Positions 1 through 9,529 are shown, counted from the first letter of the stretch. The stretch: 64,000 nucleotides of DNA from Pseudomonadota bacterium (GCA_023419315.1 JAEZYE010000044.1:1-64000), one strand, 5' to 3'. A program made the numbers and translations. The notes: generated by a model from the letters alone, not told the origin.

Positions 1-122
1 AGGCCAGGAGCGATGTGTTCGATTACATCGAGCGGTTCCACAATCCGCTCATCCAGCGAAGGCTCGACGCCAAGGATCAGGCCTTTAGACTCTTAACCCA
101 ACAGTCCGTGGAAACGGGGTAG
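1..122 (+). CDS. IS3-family transposase, C-terminal tail (cut by window start)
   Basis: An open frame enters from the left edge (first whole codon at 3) and ends at TAG 120-122. It encodes about 39 residues beginning ARSDVFDYIERFHNP and ending SVETG. The phrase (V/A)FDYIERFHNP is typical of the end of the DDE integrase domain in IS3-family OrfB transposases, and tails ending in SVETG are common in xanthomonad copies. Most of the gene lies outside the window, so intactness cannot be judged. It marks the left part of the region as mobile DNA. No terminal inverted repeat could be assigned with confidence in the bases that follow. Confidence 0.75.
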   Translation, partial: ARSDVFDYIERFHNPLIQRRLDAKDQAFRLLTQQSVETG

Positions 123-236
123 AACCCGCAGAAGCCCGAAGAGATATAGCGTTGCGGCCTGCGCTGAACTGCCTACATAGTAGATAGATTGGCTCTAAAA
201 CTTAGCATCTGTCACCAGCCGACTGAATCATAACGA

Positions 237-791
237 TTATCCTGGCACTTCGCGTAGTGAGCGTATCAAGCGAAAAAGTTCGGCCTGGTACAAGGCGTCT
301 TCCAGGGCGTCATGGTTCGGGGCTCGGCGCGGCTGCAAGCGCTTACTCATCAGGCTGGAACGCGTATCGCCCCATGCGCACCCTGTGGCGCCCATGTAGT
401 AAGCCTTGATATCCAGGGCCGAAAAGCCAAACGGGTTGTCGCGCGTAAAGCGATGAAAGTAGTAATTCACGAACGACCAGTCGAATGGCGCGTTGAAGCC
501 CACGAACACCAGCTTGTCTCCCTCGGCCCGCAGGGACTGCAGCCACTGGGCAAAATCATTCATTGCAATGGCAGGCTTAGTGCCGGTTGTGGCCAGGTCA
601 CTCAACGACAAGCCGGTAGCGGCCAAGGCGTCAGGGTCAGCGTTCTCATTCAGTGGCTGCAGCGTGCACGCGAAGGTCAGCTCGTCGCGATCCACATCGC
701 AGGCCCCCAGCGTGAGCAGGCTGAATTCGCCGGGGATCGGTCCGGAGGTCTCCACATCGACGGAAATGAAACGTTCGCGCGTGTTCGGCAT
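237..791 (-). CDS. DEDDh-type 3'-5' exonuclease domain protein
   Basis: This 184-residue protein has the RNase T/DnaQ exonuclease fold. Motif I is FISVDVETSG near the N-terminus, motif II is NAPFDWSF in the middle, and motif III is HDALEDAL near the C-terminus. Together they supply the DEDDh metal ligands and the catalytic histidine. Proteins of this kind remove nucleotides from 3' ends of DNA or RNA; the substrate here is unknown. The ATG at 791 is preferred to the in-frame TTG at 800 because GAGGA lies ten bases upstream of it. The gene is divergent from the CBASS operon and sits between an IS remnant and defence genes. It may belong to the island, but nothing in the sequence ties it to CBASS. 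Confidence 0.8.
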   Translation of the reverse strand: MPNTRERFISVDVETSGPIPGEFSLLTLGACDVDRDELTFACTLQPLNENADPDALAATGLSLSDLATTGTKPAIAMNDFAQWLQSLRAEGDKLVFVGFNAPFDWSFVNYYFHRFTRDNPFGFSALDIKAYYMGATGCAWGDTRSSLMSKRLQPRRAPNHDALEDALYQAELFRLIRSLREVPG

Positions 792-868
792 GTAAAGCAA
801 ATCCTCAACAATCGGCCGCTCTCAATAGCATTGCCGTAGGCGATTTGCACTCGCGTCAGAGCGCCCCA

Positions 869-880
869 CCAAGCGCTTGG
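869..880. promoter_or_regulatory. 12-bp palindrome CCAAGCGCTTGG between divergent genes
   Basis: CCAAGCGCTTGG is a perfect palindrome in the roughly 240-bp intergenic space between the exonuclease gene and the CBASS operon. It could be a repressor site for either gene. No regulator family is recognised, and a palindrome this short may be chance. Confidence 0.3.
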
Positions 881-923
881 GGACCCCTTCGGGCCCGTCG
901 CTGGGCTGGATGATTACCGAGCC

Positions 924-947
924 GCCTATTCATGAAAATGAATAGGC
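924..947. promoter_or_regulatory. 10-bp inverted repeat upstream of CBASS
   Basis: GCCTATTCAT and ATGAATAGGC form perfect ten-base arms around a GAAA loop, about 85 bases before the first CBASS start codon. No T-run follows, so it is a poor intrinsic terminator. An operator, or a hairpin in the 5' leader, is more likely. A smaller repeat, CTCAG-TTT-CTGAG, lies just downstream. This is the strongest candidate cis element for CBASS control in the window. Confidence 0.45.
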
Positions 948-1030
948 TGACGATCACATTTTCTCAGTTTCTGAGACTTGAATCGCATTAGCTAGGGACA
1001 CACGTAGCACTTTAATCACGGAGTGATGAC

Positions 1031-2230
1031 ATGGCGCTAACAGATCAGCAAACCAGTGACTCGCCGACCAAGGCGGCCAGCCGCGGCCGTTTCAGTACGA
1101 CCGAGGAGATCAAGCGCATCGTTTGGACCCACGCGGCAGGGCATTGCGAGCTGTGTGGTACCGACCTGATGCACGACTATCGGGTGGGCCAATCCATGAA
1201 GTGGGGCGAGGTGGCCCACATCATGCCAGCCAGTCCCAAAGGGCCTCGAGGGCAAGCTCAGCACGACGCCGAACAGGCGCAGGTTCTGACCAATGATCCG
1301 GACAACTTGATGCTGCTCTGCCCCAGCTGCCACGACAAGATCGATCGCGACGCAGAGGGCTATCCCGAGCAGGATTTGAGCCACCTGCATCAGGCACATT
1401 GTGAGCGGATTCGGTTGGCAGCCTCCACTCCAGAGGGTGGCCGGGCCATTGCCCTGATCGTGCAAAGCCAACATTTCAGCACCCAGAACGAGATTGGGGA
1501 GCGCGCCTTCCTCACGGCGATGTCCGCTGAAGGACTGGCCGCCTTCGGTCATCCGGTGAAGCTGATTCTGGATGCGCCCGGGCCCGCGGGGCGCGATGCG
1601 GCTTACTGGAAGTTGCTGGAAGACAAGATGCGTTATCAGCTCGAACACAAACTCAGCCAGCGCGGCGGCTCGCATGGCGATGCGCCGGCATTGGCCGTGG
1701 TGGGCCTGGCCGATATGCCGGCGCTGGTCCTGTTGGGGCAATGCATTGGTGATCGCTCCAACCGCGCGTTGTTCTCCTACAACCGAGAGCACGGCCTGAG
1801 CTGGCCCGACCCCGGCGCCGCGCCGCCAGAGTATCTGTACACCGCGCCACCCGAAGGCGATGGGCCGCTGGCCTTGGTGCTGTCCATTTCCGCTCAAGTC
1901 CCTGATCGGGATGTGCTGGCTGCCTTGCCCGAAGCGCGCATTGCCACGCTGACCATTTCCGAACCCAGCTACGCGATGGTCAAGAACCGCGGCGTCATCC
2001 ACGCCTTCCGCGATGCCTTGCAGATCCAGCTCAGCCGCCTGGAGGCCATGACGGCAGGGCTGATCCATGTCTTTCCGGCCGCGCCAGCGGCCTTGATGAT
2101 CGAATTCGGCGCCCTGCTGACTACCGAACACCGACATTCCTATCTGATCTTTGATCGTGACAGGAACGATCAGGATCGTTTCAAACCCGCCTTGCCGTTG
2201 GGCCCTTCGTCGACTACAGGTGAACCATGA
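1031..2230 (+). CDS. cap5: CBASS effector: HNH endonuclease fused to SAVED domain (Cap5)
   Basis: This 399-residue protein is the predicted killing effector of the CBASS operon. Residues 25-110 form an HNH nuclease: C39xxC42, then H63 in VAHIMP, then N92 and C97xxC100-H101. Residues about 170-395 match a SAVED domain, which binds cyclic oligonucleotides. In characterised Cap5 proteins, ligand binding drives oligomerisation and indiscriminate DNA cleavage that aborts phage infection. The start ATG follows GGAG eight bases upstream. The stop overlaps the CD-NTase start (ATGA), so the two are translationally coupled. The activating nucleotide cannot be read from sequence; 3',2'-cGAMP is known for some relatives. 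Confidence 0.9.
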   Translation: MALTDQQTSDSPTKAASRGRFSTTEEIKRIVWTHAAGHCELCGTDLMHDYRVGQSMKWGEVAHIMPASPKGPRGQAQHDAEQAQVLTNDPDNLMLLCPSCHDKIDRDAEGYPEQDLSHLHQAHCERIRLAASTPEGGRAIALIVQSQHFSTQNEIGERAFLTAMSAEGLAAFGHPVKLILDAPGPAGRDAAYWKLLEDKMRYQLEHKLSQRGGSHGDAPALAVVGLADMPALVLLGQCIGDRSNRALFSYNREHGLSWPDPGAAPPEYLYTAPPEGDGPLALVLSISAQVPDRDVLAALPEARIATLTISEPSYAMVKNRGVIHAFRDALQIQLSRLEAMTAGLIHVFPAAPAALMIEFGALLTTEHRHSYLIFDRDRNDQDRFKPALPLGPSSTTGEP

Positions 2231-3486
2231 ACATGCAAGTAAATACTGGCCACACCAAGTACAGCAGCTGGGAGTTCTTCCTGCTGAGTGCGGCTGAGAA
2301 GATCTCGCTGAGCGAGGCGCAGTACGAAATCATCAACAATCGCTATCAGCAGTTGCAAAAGGTGCTGGATGCGGCTGACGATCCGTTGTTGGCCCAGGCC
2401 CATATCTTCGTGCAAGGGTCCATGCGCTTGCGCACGACGATCAAGCCGGTGGCGGACGCGCCCAAGGACTTGGGCACCATCGATGCCGATGCCATCGTCT
2501 GGTTGCCCCATGCGCAGGGCGCCAGCGCGATGCAGGTGCTGGATGCCATCTACCAACGTTTTAATGACGGTAGCCGCGTCCAGGCCAAGATCGAGCTGCT
2601 GCGGCGCGGCGTTCGCATCGTCTATGCCGATGAGAATCCCGGCTTCCATATCGACGTCACGCCGGCCCGCGCCATTGCCGGCAATGGGCAGGAAAACGGT
2701 GCGGGCAAACTCGAGGTACCGGACCGCGAATTGAAAGGCTGGAAGGCCAGCAGTCCGCTTCCGTACGCGACCTGGCTGCAAGCCGCATCCCAGGAGCAGA
2801 TCGCCTTGGACAGCACGCATCGCTTGGCCAAGCGTGATGGCCGGCTGGTCGAAGCTTCGCAAGAGCCGCTGCCCGACTATGCGCTGTATTCGGAACAGGA
2901 TCCGCTGCGCGCAGCGGTCAAAATGCTCAAGCGGCACCGTGATGAATGGGCCATTCGTACCCGGACGGAAGGGCATCGGCCGATCTCGGCGGTCATCACC
3001 ACGTTGGCTAGCCAAGCGTATCTGGATGTCGCTAAGGCCTCCAAGGCCCGGGCGTTGCGCCCGTTGGAGGCAATGATGGCTATCGTCCAGCGGATGCCGG
3101 CCTATATCCAGGGGCATCCCGGCCATTACCAGGTTTGCAACCCGAAGGATCCGGGCGAGAATTTCGCCGAGAAGTGGAATCGTCCCGACGGGCAGCTTTA
3201 CCGCCAGGCGTTCGATCAGTGGCATGCCCATGCGATGTCTTCCTTCGCGCTGGGCTTGCAGACGTTCAGCTCGACGGCGGCCTTTGCCGACTCGGTGAAG
3301 GAGAGCTTCGGCATCGGCGGTGCCTTTGTGAACGAGATCAACGAAGCCATCCCGCCCAACTGGACCTTGCCTGGTCGTGCCGATACGGTGACCCGTAACG
3401 CCATGGTGGCCGGCTCTTTCTTCGGCGAGGGGGTGCGAGGTCAGGGCTCCCAAGAGAACGTGAAGCCGGTCGGGCGCCTTGGCTGA
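2227..3486 (+). CDS. CBASS cyclic oligonucleotide synthase (CD-NTase)
   Basis: This 419-residue nucleotidyltransferase is the predicted phage sensor and second-messenger synthase. The polymerase-beta-like active site is visible: G64-S65 in VQGSMRLRT, D86 and D88 in TIDADAIVWL, and the third carboxylate D143 in FHIDVTPAR. The rest is the helical CD-NTase body. It lies between the effector and Cap2 with overlaps at both ends, which is the canonical type II CBASS order. The C-terminal tail, ending VGRLG, would be the natural site for Cap2-mediated conjugation. The clade and the nucleotide product are not assignable without alignment. Confidence 0.9.
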   Translation: MNMQVNTGHTKYSSWEFFLLSAAEKISLSEAQYEIINNRYQQLQKVLDAADDPLLAQAHIFVQGSMRLRTTIKPVADAPKDLGTIDADAIVWLPHAQGASAMQVLDAIYQRFNDGSRVQAKIELLRRGVRIVYADENPGFHIDVTPARAIAGNGQENGAGKLEVPDRELKGWKASSPLPYATWLQAASQEQIALDSTHRLAKRDGRLVEASQEPLPDYALYSEQDPLRAAVKMLKRHRDEWAIRTRTEGHRPISAVITTLASQAYLDVAKASKARALRPLEAMMAIVQRMPAYIQGHPGHYQVCNPKDPGENFAEKWNRPDGQLYRQAFDQWHAHAMSSFALGLQTFSSTAAFADSVKESFGIGGAFVNEINEAIPPNWTLPGRADTVTRNAMVAGSFFGEGVRGQGSQENVKPVGRLG

Positions 3487-5251
3487 GCCCGCGCAAAGTG
3501 ATGTGCAGCGCGGCATCGCCGCGCTGCATGCGTTCTTGGGCCCGGATGTGGTCCAGACCTGGCTGACAGCGATCACGCCACGCTACAACGAAGCAGCGGC
3601 TTTCACGCTCCCGCTGCCGGCGGACTATACCGGCCTCTCACGCCGGCTACGCATCGGGTTTCCCTCCCAGTTCCCCGCAGGTCAACTGGCGCTGCAGGTG
3701 ACGCCATCGCCTTGGCTTCAGTGGCCTCATGCCATGGAGGATGGCATGTGCCTGCACGGCTTTGGCGAGCGCCCGATCACCGGAACACCCGAGAGCATTG
3801 TCTCCGACAGTTTGAAACGACTCGGGCAGATTCTGGATTTTGCCGTTGAAGGGTCCGATCCCGATCGTCGGGCAGCCGAGTTCCAGGCGGAGATCACCTC
3901 TTACTGGTCCCACCAGCTAAAAAAGTCCTCGCAGAGCTTGCTGCTGTTGAAGCGCCCCACGCAGGCCGGGCCCTTGTATGCCTTGAGTGATCCTCGACGC
4001 GAAGTGATATCGGGTTGGGAAACGCTATGGCTATCGGATGACCAGGGCGCACTGAGGAAGCATCACGAACGCGTCGTCGGAGTGGCTCGATCGGTCCGCG
4101 AGCCGCTGGCGCCGGCATTCTTCATCAAACTGCAGGACTATCCTCCACTGAGTGTTCCCACGGCTGAAGCATTCTTCGAATGGCTGACGCCGTATCTGGA
4201 TGATGAGGATATTCCAGCTTTGTTGGATTGGCTGGAGCGCAGCGACGATCTTCCCGTACGCTGGGCCGTGCTGGAGCTGCCGGGTGACCAAGCCGGGCCG
4301 CTGTTTTGCTTCAACCTGCGCTCCAAGGCACTGCAACCCCGCCGAGGCCCGCGCTATGGGCTGCGCGCCGGGCGTCGACAGGGCGCGCAGAAGACCGCGT
4401 TGTTTCCCGCAGTTCTGCAGGTGGCCACGCTCGACTTGCTCGAACGCGCTGCGATCCATTCAAGGGAACGTGCCGGAATGGCCGAAGACCTGGAGCACCG
4501 CCGGGTCGTGTTGGTCGGTCTGGGTTCCTTGGGAAGTCCCGTGGCGATGTTGCTGGCCAAGGCCGGGGTAGGCCATCTGACATTGATTGACCCGGACAAG
4601 CTGGTTGGTCAGAACTTGGGCCGACATGCGCTAGGCATGGATGAGTTGGGAAAGTCCAAGGTCGGCGCGCTGCGGATGCGGCTCCAGCGGGATCTGCCCA
4701 CCGTCCAGATCGAGGCCTACAACACCTTCGTGGAGGTCATCCTCACCGCCAAGCCCGAGGTCCTGGACAAGGCAGACCTGGTTATCGTGACCAGTGCCGA
4801 ATGGGGTTCGGAGGTGGCGCTCTGGCGCGCCAAGGCCAGTGGCGCGGCGTGGCCGCTGATACAGGCATGGAGTGAACCCAATGCCTTTGTGGGTCATGCC
4901 TTGGTGGCGCTTGAACCGGGCCGCGATGGGCGGCGATTGTTCAATGAGCGCGGTGATTTTTGCGAGGCGTTCACGCAGTGGCCCGAGGGTGGCGTGGTGC
5001 CGCTGCCGGCCTGCGGGGAGAGCTTCATTCCGGGAGGTGCGACGGGCCTGGCAAGCGTGGTCTCGATGGTCGTCAACAGCGCGATACGGGTGTTGCGCGA
5101 CAAAATGCCCGCACAGGCATGGGTCAGCAGTATCTCTACCCCCGACGAAGTAGCACCGCTCAAGGGCCACTACCAGGGCCCGCGTCTGGAAAACGGTCAG
5201 GTCCATGTGGTGCTAGAGCGTGAGTGGCCGGCCTGCGAGGAGCGCTCATGA
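3479..5251 (+). CDS. cap2: CBASS ancillary protein Cap2 (E2-E1 ubiquitin-like transferase fusion)
   Basis: This 590-residue protein has an N-terminal E2/UBC-like half, with candidate catalytic C91 in DGMCLHG. The C-terminal half is a ThiF/E1-like adenylation domain with the nucleotide loop VLVGLGSLGSP near residue 342 and the thioester cysteine C512 in LPACGES. In known systems Cap2 joins the CD-NTase C-terminus to cellular targets and primes cyclic-nucleotide synthesis. The start is a TTG overlapping the end of the CD-NTase gene by eight bases. No better-placed ATG is evident, so the exact start is less certain than the identity. The stop overlaps the Cap3 start (ATGA). Confidence 0.9.
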   Translation: MAEPAQSDVQRGIAALHAFLGPDVVQTWLTAITPRYNEAAAFTLPLPADYTGLSRRLRIGFPSQFPAGQLALQVTPSPWLQWPHAMEDGMCLHGFGERPITGTPESIVSDSLKRLGQILDFAVEGSDPDRRAAEFQAEITSYWSHQLKKSSQSLLLLKRPTQAGPLYALSDPRREVISGWETLWLSDDQGALRKHHERVVGVARSVREPLAPAFFIKLQDYPPLSVPTAEAFFEWLTPYLDDEDIPALLDWLERSDDLPVRWAVLELPGDQAGPLFCFNLRSKALQPRRGPRYGLRAGRRQGAQKTALFPAVLQVATLDLLERAAIHSRERAGMAEDLEHRRVVLVGLGSLGSPVAMLLAKAGVGHLTLIDPDKLVGQNLGRHALGMDELGKSKVGALRMRLQRDLPTVQIEAYNTFVEVILTAKPEVLDKADLVIVTSAEWGSEVALWRAKASGAAWPLIQAWSEPNAFVGHALVALEPGRDGRRLFNERGDFCEAFTQWPEGGVVPLPACGESFIPGGATGLASVVSMVVNSAIRVLRDKMPAQAWVSSISTPDEVAPLKGHYQGPRLENGQVHVVLEREWPACEERS

Positions 5252-5733
5252 GTAGGATTGCCTGGCGATGGCGGTGGCCCGGTCACAGTGCAGAACTGCT
5301 TGTCACCGAGACCGTGACGCAGGTATTGAGCGCACATCGTCAGCGGATCTGGGAGACCGAGCGCGGCGGCCAGCTCTTTGTCGATCCGGATGATCGGCGA
5401 GGGCTCGTGCTCGCCAGCGCCACCCTGCCCCATCCGGCGGATCGGGCAGGGTGGGCGTGGCTGGAACTGGATGCCAAACGATGTCGACAAGAGATTGGTC
5501 AAGCCAACGCCCGAGGTTGGCGTCTGGTGGGCTATTGGCATACCCATCCGCAGGTGATACCCAAGATATCGCCCATGGATGTGGCGAGCTTTTCAGCCTT
5601 TGCTACCCGCTATGCCGTTGCATTGTCATCGCCGCTGGCGGTCATTGTGGGCAAGCCCGCGCACGCGCGGGGGATTCGCGCGTGGTCGATTCGAAATGGT
5701 CAACCTGAAGAAGGACAATGGGCGCGGGCATGA
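5248..5733 (+). CDS. cap3: CBASS ancillary protein Cap3 (JAMM/JAB isopeptidase)
   Basis: This 161-residue metalloprotease has a full JAMM motif: E38 in ETERGGQLF, then H98-T-H100-P and D111 in SPMD. Cap3 enzymes cleave the Cap2-made conjugates and so tune CD-NTase priming. ATG 5248 is chosen because it overlaps the Cap2 stop, matching the coupling elsewhere in the operon, and it leaves a complete domain. It is the last gene of the operon; about 145 bases separate it from the SIR2 gene. Confidence 0.9.
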   Translation: MSRIAWRWRWPGHSAELLVTETVTQVLSAHRQRIWETERGGQLFVDPDDRRGLVLASATLPHPADRAGWAWLELDAKRCRQEIGQANARGWRLVGYWHTHPQVIPKISPMDVASFSAFATRYAVALSSPLAVIVGKPAHARGIRAWSIRNGQPEEGQWARA

Positions 5734-5878
5734 ACCGCGGGGTCTGGTTCCACTGAAGCGATGAACCGACACGTCGCACCGTAATCGCTTACGCAGTGGC
5801 GGATTGCCTCCCAAGACGACTTTTCCCTCTCTCGCCGACACTACATTTAGCAACGCTTCAAACGACCAAGGATGATGC

Positions 5879-8800
5879 ATGCGCTTTGTTGATGCGGGGC
5901 CTGACATTCCGTACGACCTGATCGTGGCTCAAGAACGCGGCGAGACTATCTTCGTTTGCGGTGCGGGCGTGTCACGCACCGCCGGTCTCCCGCTTTTTCA
6001 TGGACTGGTGGAGGACGTTTATCGCCGGCTGGGGGAAAACTGGACCCACCATCCCGCCGAACGGGCGGGCATGGCTCCGGACGGCAAGCTGTACGGTCAA
6101 TATGACCGTGTGCTTCGATGCCTGGAACGACGGCTGTCTGCCTCAGATGCGCCGCGCAACCGAAACATGAAGGAACGCATTCGCGCGGCAGTGCGTGAAG
6201 CTCTCGCGCCACCGCACGACGCGGAGCTATCCAATCATCTGGCTCTACTGGAACTGTCGCGGGACGCTGAAGGACAAATGCGTCTGCTCACCACCAACTT
6301 CGACACGCTATTTGAACGGGCTTGGCAGGCCGCCCATCACAACAACATTCCCAGCCACGCGGGCGTGGCGCTTCCCCAGCCCAAGACTCTTGCGTTCAGC
6401 GGCGTGCTGCACCTGCACGGCCGACTTGCCGACGCTTCGGTCCAGGTGACGGAAACCGATTGGGTGCTGACCAGCGCCGAGTTCGGTGACGCCTATCTGC
6501 GCTCGGGGTGGGCCTCGCGTTATGTGTATGACCTGGTGCGAGGGCACACAGTGGTTCTGGTCGGCTATCAAGCCGAGGATCCACCCATGCGCTACTTGCT
6601 GGAGGCGTTGGAAGCGGATCGCGAACGCTACCCAGACCTGAAGAAGGTCTACGCCTTTGGGCACTACGAAGCAGGTGAGCGTGAACTAATCGAGGCGCTA
6701 TGGCGAGCCAAAGGCGTCGAACCCATCCTCTATCAAGTCGAGCATCACGACCACTCTGCGCTTTACAACACGTTGCAGGAATGGCGACGTTACGCCGATG
6801 ACCCCACCGCCTGGCGACGCGACCAGTTGCGGGGAATGCTGGATACCCCGCCGACCACGGACGAGCAGATCCAACGTTGTCTCGCCTTGTTGAACCGGGG
6901 AGACGCCCAGCAACTCCTGGGCGAGTTGTCGCCAGTGGCTGCTTGGCTGCCCATTGTCGTGGAAGCCGGGCTGCACAATGCCCAATTGCCCGACGCCTGG
7001 ATTGCAAGCCGAATCAACGACTCCGAAATGATCCGAGCCTGCGCCGGGTTAGGGCCGCTCGACGAACCCACCCGTTGGCGGATCGAGCGGGCTCTGGACC
7101 AGGAAGACGTCGCTTTGATGCCCGCCCAAGAGCGAGCGTGGCGACTCTTGCTGGGCCTGCGGGCGGACGGTGGGGCCGTGAGTAGTGATTGGTACGACTG
7201 GGCGCCCTTGATTCGTCGTGGCCGAACGCATTTGCAAGCGCGGCAGATCGTGGCCCGCATCGTGCAACCTCGCCTGAAGATCAGCAAGGTCTTTCGTTGG
7301 CACGACGAAGACGCCACTGATGACGACGGCGATGAGACGCTGCACGACCTGCTTCGACTTGAACTAGAACCGGCCGATCATCCCGGGGCGACCGAAATCT
7401 TGGAGGTCTGGCCCGACACGGCAGAGCAGAGCAGTGCGTTGTTCCGCACGCTCGATCGAGCCATCTTCGAGGCTTTGGAGCAGGCTTCGGACTTGGGGCT
7501 GCTCGATGCATGGGACACGGCAAGCCACGATGTCCCGTCTATTGCCCCCCATCCCCAAAACTCGGATCGTTCTGGATTCCAACCTATCACCCGCGTTTTA
7601 GCGGAGCTTTGGCAGCGTATCGCCGGCCACGATCCGGCGCTGGCTCGCGCATTGATTGCACACTGGTCTGACGCTCCGTATCTGCTGCTTCGACGTCTCT
7701 ATCTCTTCGCACTCGCCAACGAGGCTTACGCTTCTGGCGAGGTCGCCACGGCGATATTGGCTCTCGATGATGAGACCTTTTGGGACAGCGAGGCCCAAGT
7801 CGAAGTCATGCGCCTGTTGGTAGGCCGTTGGCCGCAATGGACCCAGGCAGAACGTGCGGCACTGGAGGAACGTCTTTGTCGAGGTGTTCCTGCGCAGTTG
7901 TATGTCGACGGCATTGCAGCCGACGCCGACCGTTGGACCTCGATCGTTGACAACTCCATCTTCCGGCGATTGAAGCGGATCGAGGCGGCAGGCGGCCTGC
8001 TGACAGACGCCACGCGCACCGTGCTCGGTCAGATCGCCGAGCGGCACCCCAAGTGGCAGCCGCAAGCGGGTGACCGGGATGATTTCGGCTCGTGGCATGA
8101 AACGCGTGTGGGGCCGGACGGTCATCCCGAGTTGTTGGCGGGAATCGCAGACGACCACTTGGTCCGGGAAGCATTCCGCCTTCAGCAGGAGCGGCAATAC
8201 GACGAGGGCGATCTTTGGCGTGTGTTCTGTTCTGCCGATCCTGAGCGTGCCTTGCGCGGCCTCAAGCATGAAAGCGAGGGAGGTCAATGGGCACCGGAAG
8301 CTTGGCGATACCTCCTATGGGCAGCGAGCGAACAGGGAGATTTGGGGTTCCAGCGCGACCTAGCCGACCAAGTCCTCCAGATGCCGCCGGAGTCGTTGGG
8401 CGAGCTTCTGTCGGCGGCCAGTTCGTGGATCCAGCGGCAGCGAGAGGCGCTAGCGCAACGGAATGCAGACAATGGCGCGCGTTTTTTCGCACTCTGGGAC
8501 CGCCTCTCCCACCTTGCCTATGACGCACCGGATGCTGAGCCGGTCGAGCATGGCTTTGGCGATGATCTGATTTCCGAGACACTGAACCGATCCGGCGGCA
8601 TGCTGGCGGCTTCCTTGCTCGATGCGTTGGCCGCCACCCAGCCCGAGGCCGGCAGCGGATTGAATGCTGAGTTCGCCCCGCGGTTCGACCGTCTGATCGC
8701 CGCCGGTAACCATGCTGGCTTACTAGCGCGCGTTTACATCATGCGAGCCTTAGCCTACTTGGATGCGGTAGCGCCCGAATGGACCTCGCGCCACCTGCTG

Positions 8801-9529
8801 CCGCGGCTGGACTGGGCCCATCAAGAAGCATTGCCCCTGTGGCGCGCCTTCGCCCACGGCAAGATCGGCTCGGCGCGGCTGTTCAATGCTCTTCGCCCCG
8901 CCATGCTGGATGCATTCGAGCGCAAGGGCCTGCCCGAGAAGGATCTCGAGGGAGTCTTCTCAAAGCTTCTGAGCGTGGCGATTTGGCACCGCAAGGGGCA
9001 GGGCGGGGACTACATCGTCTCGCCGGCCCAGCTCAAGCATGCTCTGACCATAGCGCCCAGCGAAGTTCGGCGGAACGTAGCCTGGAACCTATGGCGGATG
9101 ATGGCTGACGAAACTATTGTCGATAAGGCCGCCCACTGGCGGGGCATGGTGGGCCCGCTGTTCGCCGATCTGTGGCCATTGGACGTGCAGGCTCGCGGCA
9201 AGACCTCTTCTGAAAGGCTCGTGTTGATGGCCTTGGAGTGTGGAGCTGCATTTCCTGAAGCCGTGTCCGCAATCATGGACGTCTTGGTGCCCTATCAGCT
9301 CTACCAGATCGCCCATGCCTTGCGGCTTGAACGTCACCATCAGGATTTACTCCACGCGCATCCGCGTGCGTTCATTCGGCTGGTCAATGCCCTGATCGAC
9401 GCGACGAAGTTCCCGGTACCGAATGATCTGCCTGCCGTCCTGCAGGAATGCGTTGCGAGTGACGCTGGGGTCGTCGATGACCCCGCCTACATCCGGCTCA
9501 ACGGCCTGCGGCGGCTACTTAATGCCTGA
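5879..9529 (+). CDS. Large SIR2-domain protein, probable anti-phage NADase
   Basis: This 1216-residue protein has an N-terminal SIR2-like domain of roughly 300 residues. The glycine loop is FVCGAGVSRTAG near residue 30, TTNFDTLFE is near 140, and the histidine-containing HLHGRL is near 178. The rest is a long helical region without a recognisable NTPase motif. This layout matches the defence SIR2 proteins of the DSR/ThsA type, which degrade NAD+ on phage recognition. That role is inferred from architecture and from the position next to CBASS. ATG 5879 has AAGG upstream. The next gene starts 23 bases after the stop, so the two are probably co-transcribed. A protein deacetylase role is possible but less likely at this size. 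Confidence 0.75.
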   Translation: MRFVDAGPDIPYDLIVAQERGETIFVCGAGVSRTAGLPLFHGLVEDVYRRLGENWTHHPAERAGMAPDGKLYGQYDRVLRCLERRLSASDAPRNRNMKERIRAAVREALAPPHDAELSNHLALLELSRDAEGQMRLLTTNFDTLFERAWQAAHHNNIPSHAGVALPQPKTLAFSGVLHLHGRLADASVQVTETDWVLTSAEFGDAYLRSGWASRYVYDLVRGHTVVLVGYQAEDPPMRYLLEALEADRERYPDLKKVYAFGHYEAGERELIEALWRAKGVEPILYQVEHHDHSALYNTLQEWRRYADDPTAWRRDQLRGMLDTPPTTDEQIQRCLALLNRGDAQQLLGELSPVAAWLPIVVEAGLHNAQLPDAWIASRINDSEMIRACAGLGPLDEPTRWRIERALDQEDVALMPAQERAWRLLLGLRADGGAVSSDWYDWAPLIRRGRTHLQARQIVARIVQPRLKISKVFRWHDEDATDDDGDETLHDLLRLELEPADHPGATEILEVWPDTAEQSSALFRTLDRAIFEALEQASDLGLLDAWDTASHDVPSIAPHPQNSDRSGFQPITRVLAELWQRIAGHDPALARALIAHWSDAPYLLLRRLYLFALANEAYASGEVATAILALDDETFWDSEAQVEVMRLLVGRWPQWTQAERAALEERLCRGVPAQLYVDGIAADADRWTSIVDNSIFRRLKRIEAAGGLLTDATRTVLGQIAERHPKWQPQAGDRDDFGSWHETRVGPDGHPELLAGIADDHLVREAFRLQQERQYDEGDLWRVFCSADPERALRGLKHESEGGQWAPEAWRYLLWAASEQGDLGFQRDLADQVLQMPPESLGELLSAASSWIQRQREALAQRNADNGARFFALWDRLSHLAYDAPDAEPVEHGFGDDLISETLNRSGGMLAASLLDALAATQPEAGSGLNAEFAPRFDRLIAAGNHAGLLARVYIMRALAYLDAVAPEWTSRHLLPRLDWAHQEALPLWRAFAHGKIGSARLFNALRPAMLDAFERKGLPEKDLEGVFSKLLSVAIWHRKGQGGDYIVSPAQLKHALTIAPSEVRRNVAWNLWRMMADETIVDKAAHWRGMVGPLFADLWPLDVQARGKTSSERLVLMALECGAAFPEAVSAIMDVLVPYQLYQIAHALRLERHHQDLLHAHPRAFIRLVNALIDATKFPVPNDLPAVLQECVASDAGVVDDPAYIRLNGLRRLLNA

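Noticed and set aside
312..839. Open frame of 175 codons on + over the exonuclease gene
   Set aside because: It is a shadow of the minus-strand gene, which has clear catalytic motifs; the + frame has no domain.
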